Translations under genes and position numbers: made by a program
Assembly (NCBI GenBank): GCA_937927415.1
Contig: CALBDS010000003.1
Coordinates: 124,001 to 188,000, forward strand
Direction of reading: 5' to 3'
DNA length: 64,000 bases
Source: an uncultured Rhodospirillaceae bacterium
Lineage (GTDB): Bacteria > Pseudomonadota > Alphaproteobacteria > Azospirillales > Azospirillaceae
Shown: positions 26,550-35,125 of the stretch, piece by piece
Layout of the letters: every line of letters starts with the position of its first letter
How positions within the stretch are numbered: position 1 is the stretch's first letter
Notes under the pieces: generated by a model
The model's database searches: none
The model's input: the letters and a program-made list of their open reading frames with translations, nothing else
What the model was told of the DNA's origin: nothing

Positions 26550-28404
26550 ATGACAGACACCACCGCCCGCACCGTCATGGACGAGCTGGACATGGGGGTG
26601 GTCATCGTCGATGACGGCCGGCGGATCGCGTTGTGGAACACATGGATGGTCCGCCATTCCGGCATTTCCCGCCGCACGGCCGTGGGGGTGGACCTGTTCG
26701 CCCTGCTGCCGGCCATGGCGGGGGGGCGGGTGGAACTGGCGGTGCGCGATGCGCTGGACACCGGATTGTCGGCGGTGATCTCCCACCACGTCAATCACGA
26801 CCTGTTCCCGTTGCTGCGCGGCGACGGCATGACCGACGAGCGGGTGGCACAATCCATCGTCGTGCGCCCCACCCGCACCCGCCGGGGCGTGGGTTGCCTG
26901 ATCCAGATCTACGACCAGACCGCGGCGGTGGAACGGGAACGCAAGCTGCGCGCCCAGCGCAGTGCGCGCTATCACGCCGTCGTCGATGCCGCCCGCGACT
27001 GTTTCATCACGGTGGACGAGGACGGGGCGATTTGGGGCATGAATCCCGCCACCGAGGAACGGTTCGGCTGCACCGCCGCCGCCATGCAGGGTCAGCCCAT
27101 CACCCGCCTTCTGCCCCAACTTCGGGATCTGCCGCTGCTGGGCGACCCGCTGGTGGCGATCCGCGCCATCGGTGCCGGGGGAAAGGAATTCGATGCCGAA
27201 ATCTCCATGGGATCCTGGCTGAACAACGGCGTGCGCCACTTCACCCTGTTCATCCGCGATGTGACCGAACGCAATATGGCGGCGGAAAACCTGCGCCGTA
27301 CCGAACGCATCCAGGCGCTGGGGGCGCTGACCGGCGGTGTCGCCCATGAATTCAACAACCTGCTGATGGTCATCCGCGCCAACGCCGAATTGGTGCTGGG
27401 CACCGTCGAGGGCGAGGCCGCAGCCCGCGCCGCCGAAATCGTGCAGGCCGCCGACCGGGGCCGCATTCTGACCGACGGGCTTTTGTCCTTCGCCCGACGC
27501 CAGCCGCTGAACCCGGTGCGGGTGCCGTTGGACACGGCGGTGGAGGATATCCAGCGGCTGGCCGCCCCGCTGCTGGGAGTGGCGGTGGACATCGCCGTCG
27601 CCCCGATCCCCGCCGGGACCGTCGCCATGGCCGACCGCACCCAGCTTCAGAACGCCCTGCTGAACCTGCTCATCAACGCCCGCGACGCCATGCCGGACGG
27701 CGGGCGCATCACCATCACCGCCGGCCCCGAACCCGAACCCGAACAATGCCACATCGCCGTGACCGACACCGGCACCGGCATGACGCCTGAGGTGCTGGAA
27801 AAGGCGTGCGAGCCGTTCTTCACCACCAAGGACCAGGGCCGCGGGACCGGGCTGGGCCTGAGCATGGTTGCCGGATTCGCACGCCAGTCGGGCGGGGATT
27901 TCCTGTTGTCCAGCCGTCCGGGCGCCGGCACGACCGCCACCATCCGCCTGCGCAGCGCCACCGCCGACGCTCCGACCGACGACGGGAACGGCGACGACAC
28001 CCCGGCCCCCACCCTGCCCCCCCCTGCGGCTTCTGGTGACCGAGGACGACGCCCAGGTGCGCGCCGGGGTACTGGCCATGCTGGCCCATGGCGGCCACCG
28101 CGCCGCCGCCGCCGCCCATGGGCCGGACGCCCTGGAATTTCTGGCGGAAGAGGATTTCGACCTGCTGGTGACCGACATCATGCTGCCCCGCGGCATGAAC
28201 GGGGTGGCCCTGGCGTGCGAGGCGCGACGGATGTTTCCCCGGCTGGGAGTGGTGCTGATGTCGGGCTATCACGGGTTCGACACGACCCTGCTGGACGCGG
28301 TGCGCCCGGCGGCCATCCTGCGCAAGCCCTTCACCCGCGCCGATCTGGAACGGGCCATGGCCACCGCCCTGCGGCAACGGCCCGGCGGCGGGGCAGAATC
28401 GTGA
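26550..28404 (+). CDS. PAS hybrid histidine kinase with receiver domain, frameshifted at a C8 tract
   Basis: Two PAS domains (about residues 8-135 and 142-255; the first with a conserved WNTWMVRHSG region), then HisKA with the phospho-His in GGVAHEFNNLLMVI and a complete HATPase (CEPFFTTKDQGRGTGLGLSM) in one frame. After residue about 490 the frame is lost: the linked receiver domain (LRLLVTEDDAQVR, VTDIMLPRGMNG, LMSGYH, LRKPFTR) continues in the +1 frame to a TGA at 28402-28404. The switch falls at eight C (28017-28024). Without correction the kinase frame runs on as nonsense to 28529. No good start exists for a separate receiver gene. So it is a hybrid kinase broken by one extra base, by sequencing error, or by slippage. 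Confidence 0.75.
28017..28024 (+). repeat. C8 homopolymer at the kinase-receiver frameshift
   Basis: Eight consecutive C, at the point where the kinase frame and the receiver frame diverge. With seven C the two parts would be in one frame. It falls in the interdomain linker. Confidence 0.9.
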
Positions 28405-28557
28405 TGGTGCATGGGTCGGAAGCCGTTTCACGTTCGGTATTGGGGTTGACCCTGATAGGGCGTGCCCCAATAGGGTCGCCCCCATCTGCCTCCGCCACCG
28501 GGTCGGTGCCACAGTTCCGCGCGCCATGAAGGGCGAACGATCGAGACGGAGTGGAAG
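28405..28557 (+). promoter_or_regulatory. Upstream region of the soluble double receptor
   Basis: 153 bases with no independent coding signal. It holds GGGGTTGACCCT at 28442-28453 and, just after, TGATAGGGCGTGCCCCAATA with a GGGC/GCCC hairpin. The TTGACC could act as a -35, with AATAGG as a weak -10 17 bases on. GGAG at 28549-28552 serves the receptor gene. Confidence 0.35.
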
Positions 28558-30486
28558 ATGGCACTGGTGAAGAAGGCGGACATTGGCCAACCGGCAACCG
28601 CGGGCACGGGAACGGCCTCCGGCAGTGTGCGCACCAGCGCCACGGCCGATGCCCAGCGCAAGCGCGCACGCACCTTCGCCCGCCAGCAAAAGGTCGCCGA
28701 ACGGGTGGCCTCGGCCACGTCGCAGATGGCCAGCGGCATTTCCGAATCGGCATCGGCGTCCGATCAACTGCGCAAATCCATGGAGCAGATCGCCGCCGGC
28801 GCGCAGGAGGCATCGGGGGCATCCCAGGAATCGCTGACCGCCATCACCAACATCGCCAAAGCCATTCTGGAATCCAAGGATCAGGCCGACGTCAGCCGGC
28901 AGAAATCCAACCAGCTCCAGATCCTGCTGGCCGAGGTCAGCGCCCAGATCGCCGCCTCGGTCACCAGCATCGGCGCCAACGCCGAACGCCAACTGGCCTC
29001 GGTCGATATGGTGGTGGAGCTTGAAAAGCAGGCCGCCAACATCGGCGAGATCGTCAAGGCCGTGGCCCGCATCGCCGACCAGACCAACCTTCTGGCGCTC
29101 AACGCCGCCATCGAGGCCGCCCGCGCCGGCCAGCACGGCAAGGGCTTCGCCGTCGTCGCCGACGAGGTGCGCACCCTGGCCGAGACCTCGGAAAAGAGTG
29201 CCCGCGACATCCAGGAACTGGTGGGCCAGATCCAGGGCGAGGTGAAGGTCATCGCCCAGGGCATCAACACCGCCGCCGAAGCCGCCAAGGGCGAGGTGGA
29301 CAAGGGCCGCACCGTCAGCAGCCAGCTTGAGCAGATCCGCACCGACATGCAGTTGCTGGCCAAGGGGGCCGGCGACATCGCGTCCGCGTCGGTCGAGGCC
29401 GAACGCGCCGCCCGCGAGGCCCAGAAGGGATCGGAAAGCATCGCGGCCGCCGCCGAGGAACAGTCCGCCGCCTGCGACGAGGCCCTGCGCACCGTCGATC
29501 AGCAGACCGCCGCGCTGAGCCAGTCCCAAACCGCCTCGGGCGAGCTGCAGACCATCGCGGAGGAGCTGCGCAACTCCTCCGACATCACCAAGAGCGCCGA
29601 AGAGGTGGCCTCCGCCGCCGAGGAACTGTCCGCCGCGGTGCAGGAAATCTCCAGCGCCGCCGCCCAGATCATGGCCGCTATCGAACAGATCTCCAAGGGC
29701 GCGCAGCAATCCTCCGCCGCCACCCAGCAGTCGTCCGCCGCCATCAACCAGATCGAGCGCAGCGCCAAGCTGTTCCAGGACAACGCCGGGGAATCGCTGG
29801 AGCGCGCCCAGCTTCTGTCCAAGCTGCTGGGCGACAGCAACAAGGCCATCGAGGGGCTGATCGAGGGCGTCGGCCAGGCGCTGGACGAAACCCGCAAATC
29901 CAACCAGTTGATGACCAACCTGGAACAGATCAGCCGCCGCATCGACAAGATCGTGGACTCCATTTCCACGGTGGCGGTGCAGACCAACATGCTGGCGGTC
30001 AACGGCTCCATCGAAGCGGCGCGCGCCGGTGAATTCGGCAAGGGTTTCGCCGTGGTGTCCACCGACATCCGCAATCTAGCCCGCGACAGCGCCGAGAACG
30101 CCGACCGCATCAAGGACGTGGTGAAAGCCACCCAGGACCAGATCGTCGCCGTGCGCAACGATCTGGAACAGATCGCCACCTCCGCCCTGACGGAGGTGGA
30201 GAAGAACAAGGCCATCACCATCAACCTCGTCAACGCCGCCCGCGACATGGGCGTGGTGGTGGACGGCAACGACACCATCCGCCGCGGTTCGGAAGAAATC
30301 CTGTCGGCCCTGGAAGAAGCGAAGAAGGGCGTGCAGCAGATCGCCGCCGCCTCCGAAGAGGCATCCCGCGCCGCCCAGGAAGCCGCCGCCGCCGCCAAGC
30401 AGCAGGCCCGCGGAGCCGAGGAACTGGCCGCCGCCGTCGAGGAAATCGCCAGCCTCGCCGACGAACTGCAGAACTCCGCCGATTGA
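28558..30486 (+). CDS. Soluble chemoreceptor with two MCP signalling domains in tandem
   Basis: 642 residues, no membrane helix and no recognisable sensor domain; almost wholly coiled coil. Two receptor hairpin tips are present: IADQTNLLALNAAIEAARAGQHGKGFAVVADEVRTLAE near residue 180 and VAVQTNMLAVNGSIEAARAGEFGKGFAVVSTDIRNLA near residue 490. Between and after them lie Ala/Glu/Gln heptads with many Q/E pairs like methylation sites (AAEEQSAA, AAEELSAAVQEISSAA). Most receptors have one tip per chain; two would let a dimer make four CheA/CheW contacts. The ATG has GGAG upstream, and the triple-CheW gene follows 45 bases on. It may detect a partner protein in place of a ligand. Confidence 0.9.
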   Translation: MALVKKADIGQPATAGTGTASGSVRTSATADAQRKRARTFARQQKVAERVASATSQMASGISESASASDQLRKSMEQIAAGAQEASGASQESLTAITNIAKAILESKDQADVSRQKSNQLQILLAEVSAQIAASVTSIGANAERQLASVDMVVELEKQAANIGEIVKAVARIADQTNLLALNAAIEAARAGQHGKGFAVVADEVRTLAETSEKSARDIQELVGQIQGEVKVIAQGINTAAEAAKGEVDKGRTVSSQLEQIRTDMQLLAKGAGDIASASVEAERAAREAQKGSESIAAAAEEQSAACDEALRTVDQQTAALSQSQTASGELQTIAEELRNSSDITKSAEEVASAAEELSAAVQEISSAAAQIMAAIEQISKGAQQSSAATQQSSAAINQIERSAKLFQDNAGESLERAQLLSKLLGDSNKAIEGLIEGVGQALDETRKSNQLMTNLEQISRRIDKIVDSISTVAVQTNMLAVNGSIEAARAGEFGKGFAVVSTDIRNLARDSAENADRIKDVVKATQDQIVAVRNDLEQIATSALTEVEKNKAITINLVNAARDMGVVVDGNDTIRRGSEEILSALEEAKKGVQQIAAASEEASRAAQEAAAAAKQQARGAEELAAAVEEIASLADELQNSAD

Positions 30487-30531
30487 GGGGCGACCCGCAA
30501 GCGCCACACCCGCACGCGAAAGGGTTGACCC

Positions 30532-32085
30532 ATGAACATCAATACACCGGCTTCCGCCGGGGCACCCGCCGGGACGGACTCCCTCGGTGACACGCGGCAA
30601 TACGTGACCTTCTACGTCAAGGACGAGATGTTCGCGGTGCCGCTGGCCGAGGTGCAGGAAATCATCCGCATGCCGCCCGTGGTCGGCGTGCCCAAAAGCC
30701 CGGCCAGCCTGGAAGGGTTGGCCAACCTGCGCGGGGCGGTCATGTCGGTGACCAGCCTGCGCCGGATCTTCCAGTTCGAAGACCGCCCCCACGACGACTC
30801 CACCCGCGTGGTGGTGCTGAACCAGGGCATCCCGATGGGGTTCGTGGTGGACCGCATGGCCGCCGTGGTCACCGTGGACCCCAACCAGATCGAAGCCGCC
30901 GAAACCATCCAGGCCACGGTGGAAACCGATCTGCTGCGCGGCATGATCAAGGGCGTCAGCGGCCACGCCATGATCATGATCATCGACCCCCAGCGGCTGA
31001 TTCAGCGGGAGAACGGCGGGGAGAGTGCGGCCCGTGCCCGCGCCGCGCGGGTGGCGGCATCCGGTGACGCCGGACGTGCTCAGGCCGAGGATGCGGTCAG
31101 CGACGAACTCCAACTGGTCAGCTTCGAGGTGGCGCGGCAGGAATACGCGCTGGGCATCGAAAGCGTGCAGGAAATCGTGCAGGTGCCCGACACCATCAGC
31201 CGCATCCCCCGCACCGACAGCTATGTGCTGGGGGTGATGACGCTGCGCAACCGGCTGCTGCCGCTGGTCAGCCTGCGGGCCATGTTCCGGCTGCCGGAAA
31301 CCCCGCTGGACGAGCGCAGCAAGATCGTCGTCGTGCCGCTGGACGAGCGCAACTCGGTCGGTGTGGTGATGGACACGGTGCGCGAGGTCTTGCGCGTGCG
31401 CAAGGACGTGGTGGACCCGCTGCCGGCCATGCTGGGCGACGGGCGGGGCGAGATCCAGTCCATTTGCCGGCTGAACAGCGGGCGGCGTCTGGTGTCGATC
31501 CTGTCCGCCGAAAAGCTGTTCCACCACGACGCCGTGCGCTCGGCCCTTGCCGCCGTTCAGGATCAGGAGAACACCGCCATGGCCGAGGAGACATCCGCCC
31601 GCACCAGCGTGGCGGACGAGGAGGAACAGTTCGTCGTCTTCCGTCTGGGCAACGAGGAATACGGCGCCCCTATCGGCAGCGTGAACGAGATCGTCCGCGT
31701 CCCCGACGAGCTGACCCGCGTGCCCAAGACCGCCAGCTTTATCGAAGGGGTGGTCAACCTGCGCGGGTCCGTCCTGCCGGTGATCGACCAGCGCCGCCGC
31801 TTCGACCTGCCCGAGGTGGCCCGCAACGACCGCCAGCGGATCATGGTCTTCACCATCGGCGGCAAGCGCACCGGCTTCATCGTCGACAGCGTGTCGGAGG
31901 TGCTGAAGATCCCCCGCTCCGCCATCGGCCCCACCCCGTCCATGTCCGACGAGCAGGCCCGCCTGATCGGCCGGGTCGCCAATCTGGAAAAGAGCCGGCG
32001 CATGATCCTGCTGCTCGACGTGGACAACCTGCTCGACACCGCCGAGGTGGCGGCGGTCGGGGATTATGCCGGCGAAGCCGCCTGA
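30532..32085 (+). CDS. Triple CheW-domain coupling protein
   Basis: 517 residues with three CheW domains in a row: about 22-165 (YVTFYVKDEMFAVPLAEVQEIIRMP), 195-340 (LVSFEVARQEYALGIESVQEIVQVP) and 362-505 (FVVFRLGNEEYGAPIGSVNEIVRVP). Each has the expected NLRG-type or ILGVM-type docking loop. CheW joins receptors to CheA; a chain with three domains can cross-link several receptors and kinases and so may shape a cytoplasmic array without a membrane. GGGTTGACCC directly abuts the ATG. It follows the soluble double receptor, which supports a matched multivalent pair. Confidence 0.93.
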   Translation: MNINTPASAGAPAGTDSLGDTRQYVTFYVKDEMFAVPLAEVQEIIRMPPVVGVPKSPASLEGLANLRGAVMSVTSLRRIFQFEDRPHDDSTRVVVLNQGIPMGFVVDRMAAVVTVDPNQIEAAETIQATVETDLLRGMIKGVSGHAMIMIIDPQRLIQRENGGESAARARAARVAASGDAGRAQAEDAVSDELQLVSFEVARQEYALGIESVQEIVQVPDTISRIPRTDSYVLGVMTLRNRLLPLVSLRAMFRLPETPLDERSKIVVVPLDERNSVGVVMDTVREVLRVRKDVVDPLPAMLGDGRGEIQSICRLNSGRRLVSILSAEKLFHHDAVRSALAAVQDQENTAMAEETSARTSVADEEEQFVVFRLGNEEYGAPIGSVNEIVRVPDELTRVPKTASFIEGVVNLRGSVLPVIDQRRRFDLPEVARNDRQRIMVFTIGGKRTGFIVDSVSEVLKIPRSAIGPTPSMSDEQARLIGRVANLEKSRRMILLLDVDNLLDTAEVAAVGDYAGEAA

Positions 32086-32135
32086 CCCAGCCCGCCCCCT
32101 TCCAATCCTGGCTTCTCCAACCCTGATTGCCGGCC

Positions 32136-33197
32136 ATGATAAAGCTGCTCATCGTCGATGATTCCGCCCTGATGCGGCGCCATATGGGACGGATCTTCGG
32201 GGCCGAAGGCGATTTCGAGATCACCTTCGCCCGCAACGGCGCCGAGGCGCTGGCCGCGGTGCACGACCAGCAGCCCGACGTGGTGACGCTCGACGTCAAC
32301 ATGCCGGAGATGGACGGGCTGACCTGCCTCAGCCACATCATGGCCGAATACCCGCGGCCGGTGGTGATGGTGTCGTCGCTGACCTCCAAGGGGGCGATGG
32401 CGACGCTGGAGGCGCTGGAACTGGGGGCTGTGGATTTTATTCCTAAACCCGACGGCACGGTGTCGCTGACCATCGACACCATCGAACGGGAACTGGTGGC
32501 CAAGGTGCGGGCCGCGGCCAAGGCTCGGCTGCGCACCCGCAACCTGGCCCAGCGCATCCGCCGCCAGCACGCCGAACTCAGCGTTTCCCGCCCGCGCACC
32601 GCACCCGCGTCCGCCCCGGCGGAGGTGTACGGGCTGGTGCTGATCGGGGTGTCCACCGGCGGGCCGGGGGCGCTGGATTGCATCCTGCCGCTGCTGCCCG
32701 CCGGTTTCCGTTGGCCGGTGGTCATCTGCCAGCACATGCCGGCCAATTTCACCGGGGTTCTGGCCCGCCGCCTGGACAGTGCCAGCGCCATCGCGGTGGT
32801 GGAGGTGGAAGCGCCCACCCTGCTGCGCGCCGGCACCGCCTATATCGCCCGCGGCGATGCCGACCTGCTGATCGCCCGCCGGCCCAACGGGCTGACGGCT
32901 CTGCCGGCCCCGGCCTCGCCCAGCCACATCTGGCACCCCAGCGTGGACCGCATGGTCGAAAGCGCGCTGGAGGTGGCGGACCCCGCCCGGCTGATCGGCG
33001 TGCTGCTGACCGGCATGGGCAACGACGGGGCGGCGGCCATGGCCGCCCTGCGCGAACGCCGGGGCCGCACCATCGCGGAATCGGAAGAAACCGCCGTCGT
33101 CTGGGGCATGCCCCAGGATCTGATCCGCCGGGGCGGGGCCGACGTGGTTCTGCCCGTCCACCGTGTCGCCGAACAACTGGAAAAATGGGTGCGTTGA
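32136..33197 (+). CDS. cheB: CheB receptor methylesterase/response regulator
   Basis: 353 residues. Receiver domain 1-120 with phospho-acceptor D53 (TLDVNMPEMDG) and K in FIPKPDG; linker; methylesterase domain from about 162 with the catalytic triad S173 (IGVSTGG), H200 (CQHMPANFT) and D297 (LTGMGNDGAA). It removes methyl groups from receptor glutamates for adaptation. I chose the ATG at 32136, where the receiver begins; a TTG at 32127 is less likely. One base separates its stop from the next start. Confidence 0.95.
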   Translation: MIKLLIVDDSALMRRHMGRIFGAEGDFEITFARNGAEALAAVHDQQPDVVTLDVNMPEMDGLTCLSHIMAEYPRPVVMVSSLTSKGAMATLEALELGAVDFIPKPDGTVSLTIDTIERELVAKVRAAAKARLRTRNLAQRIRRQHAELSVSRPRTAPASAPAEVYGLVLIGVSTGGPGALDCILPLLPAGFRWPVVICQHMPANFTGVLARRLDSASAIAVVEVEAPTLLRAGTAYIARGDADLLIARRPNGLTALPAPASPSHIWHPSVDRMVESALEVADPARLIGVLLTGMGNDGAAAMAALRERRGRTIAESEETAVVWGMPQDLIRRGGADVVLPVHRVAEQLEKWVR

Positions 33198-33198
33198 C

Positions 33199-33825
33199 AT
33201 GCCGCTCGTGAAGGCCCCATCCGGGGCGGCCGCCCCCGGCGGCACCCCGGCCAAGACCACCCCCAGCCGCGACGGCGTGCTGGCGGACCTGAACGCCGAC
33301 AGCCCCAACATCCGCCGGGTCGCCGCCCGCGCCTGCCGCGCCTTTCCCGACGCCATCGCGCTCATCGCCGGTCGGCTGGAGGTGGAGGAGGACACCCGCG
33401 TGGTCGAGGTCCTGGTGCTCAATCTGGTCGCCATCGGCGGGCCGGCGGCGGCGGCAGCCCTGGCGCCGCTGCTGCGCTCCGACCGGGCCGGGTGCCGCTT
33501 CGCCGCCGCCGAGGCGCTGGCCGACATGGGGCCGGACGCCCTGCCCTTCTTCGACACGCTGATCCGCGACCCGGACCCGCAGGTGCGCATCATGGCCGCC
33601 GAAATCGCCCGCGGACGGGCCGGCGGTGCCGCGGTCCAGACGCTGGAACACCTGCTGGCGACGGAGGAGGACATCAACGTCTGCTGCGCCTTCATCGACG
33701 TGCTGGCCGAAATCGGCACGGTGGAAACCGCCGCGGCGCTCGTCGCCGTGCTGGCGCGCATTCCGGACAACCCCTTCCTGCGGTTTTCGGTGGAAACCGC
33801 CCTGTCCCGCCTTCCCACCGACTGA
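33199..33825 (+). CDS. HEAT-repeat protein of the chemosensory cluster
   Basis: 208 residues. After a Pro/Ala/Gly-rich N-terminal 30 residues come about five helical pairs of HEAT type (SPNIRRVAARACRAF, AGCRFAAAEALADMG, DPQVRIMAAEIARG, INVCCAFIDVLAEIG). Such proteins are protein-binding scaffolds with no enzyme activity. It lies between cheB and cheR with gaps of one and fourteen bases, so it very likely works on the adaptation enzymes or receptors. HEAT-repeat proteins occur in some chemosensory operons, but I cannot name a studied orthologue. Confidence 0.8.
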   Translation: MPLVKAPSGAAAPGGTPAKTTPSRDGVLADLNADSPNIRRVAARACRAFPDAIALIAGRLEVEEDTRVVEVLVLNLVAIGGPAAAAALAPLLRSDRAGCRFAAAEALADMGPDALPFFDTLIRDPDPQVRIMAAEIARGRAGGAAVQTLEHLLATEEDINVCCAFIDVLAEIGTVETAAALVAVLARIPDNPFLRFSVETALSRLPTD

Positions 33826-33839
33826 AAGGGACATCCGCC

Positions 33840-34712
33840 ATGGCGATGCCCAGGACGGGCGGCGATCCCCAGCCCGCACCCGCCACCGTGACGGACGAGG
33901 AGTTCGCGCGCTTTTGCGAATTCATCTACCGCCGCACCGGCCTGTCGTACGGAGAGGCGAAACGCTATTTCATCGACCGCCGCATCCTGGAACGGGTGGA
34001 GCGCACCGGGGTCAGCAGCGTGCAATCCTATCTGGCGCTGCTGCGGTTCGACACCACGGGCCGCGAGCTGGAAGAGATCATCAACAGCCTGACCGTCAAC
34101 GAAACCTATTTCTGGCGCGAAGAATACCAGTTCGCCTGTCTGGCCAACTCCATCCTGCCCGAGGTGGTGTGCACCAAGCGCCGCGGCGAGCGGGTGCGCA
34201 TCTGGTCCCTGCCCTGTTCGACGGGGGAGGAACCCTATTCCATCGCCATGTGGCTGTTGGAAAACTGGGCTGAGGTGGATCAATACGATGTGGAGATCAT
34301 CGCGTCCGACATCGACACCCAGGCGCTGACCGCGGCCCGGCGGGGTCTCTACGACGCGCGCTCGGTGCAGCGGCTGCCCAAATGGGTGCTGGACCGCTAT
34401 TTCGAACGGCCCACGTCCGACCGCTGGCAGATTGTGGAATCCCTGCGCGGGTCCATCGACTTCACCCATATGAACGCCTTCGACCGCGCACAGATGGCGG
34501 CGATGGAGGGCATCGACGTCATCTTCTGCCGCAACATGCTGATCTATTTCGACGACGTGTCCCGCCGCGAAGTGGCGGACAGCATGTATTCCAGCCTGCG
34601 CCCCGGCGGTTTCGTCTGTCTGGGCCATTCCGAATCCATGAGCCGGATTTCCCCGCTGTTCGCCGTCCGCCGGTTCGCGGACGCGATCGTCTACCAGAGG
34701 CCAGCCCGATGA
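33840..34712 (+). CDS. cheR: CheR chemotaxis methyltransferase
   Basis: 290 residues. N-terminal helical domain (FARFCEFIYRRTGLSYGEAKRYFIDRRI) and SAM-dependent methyltransferase domain with TVNETYFWRE, WSLPCSTGEEPYSIAM (SAM-binding), ASDIDTQAL and DVIFCRNMLIYFD. It methylates receptor glutamates, opposing CheB. AAAGGGA lies eight bases before the ATG. The TGA overlaps the ATG of the following receiver gene. Confidence 0.95.
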   Translation: MAMPRTGGDPQPAPATVTDEEFARFCEFIYRRTGLSYGEAKRYFIDRRILERVERTGVSSVQSYLALLRFDTTGRELEEIINSLTVNETYFWREEYQFACLANSILPEVVCTKRRGERVRIWSLPCSTGEEPYSIAMWLLENWAEVDQYDVEIIASDIDTQALTAARRGLYDARSVQRLPKWVLDRYFERPTSDRWQIVESLRGSIDFTHMNAFDRAQMAAMEGIDVIFCRNMLIYFDDVSRREVADSMYSSLRPGGFVCLGHSESMSRISPLFAVRRFADAIVYQRPAR

Positions 34713-35125
34713 GCCACGGCAACGACGCGCACATCCGCCCCCGCCCCCCCAAACGGCTGCTGGTCGTGGACGACGCCGCCCTGGTGCGGGCCTATTACCG
34801 GCAAGCCCTGGAGCAGCCCGGCGGCTACACCGTGGACGAAGCATTCAACGGCATCGAGGCGCTGGAAAAGGCGCTGAGCGGTCCCTACGACCTGATCCTG
34901 GTCGATGTGAACATGCCCAAAATGGACGGGCTGACCTTTGTCCGCACCCTGCGCACCACCGAGGAAATCGCCTGTCTGCCGGTGATGATGACCAGCACGC
35001 TGAACCGCGACAAGGACATCGCCGCCGCCCGTGCGCTGGGGGTGAACCTGTATCTGGTCAAACCGATCAGCGCCGACGACCTGCGCCTGTTCGCCGCCAT
35101 CATGACGGGAGCGACCGAGCCATGA
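34709..35125 (+). CDS. CheY-like receiver protein between cheR and cheA
   Basis: 138 residues, a receiver with a short positively charged N-terminus (HIRPRPPKR). VDDAALVR acidic pocket, VDVNMPKMDG phospho-acceptor, MMTSTLN switch and LVKPIS lysine are all present. It overlaps cheR upstream and cheA downstream by four bases each, so it is the receiver most tightly coupled to CheA and the likeliest main output. Confidence 0.93.
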   Translation: MSHGNDAHIRPRPPKRLLVVDDAALVRAYYRQALEQPGGYTVDEAFNGIEALEKALSGPYDLILVDVNMPKMDGLTFVRTLRTTEEIACLPVMMTSTLNRDKDIAAARALGVNLYLVKPISADDLRLFAAIMTGATEP

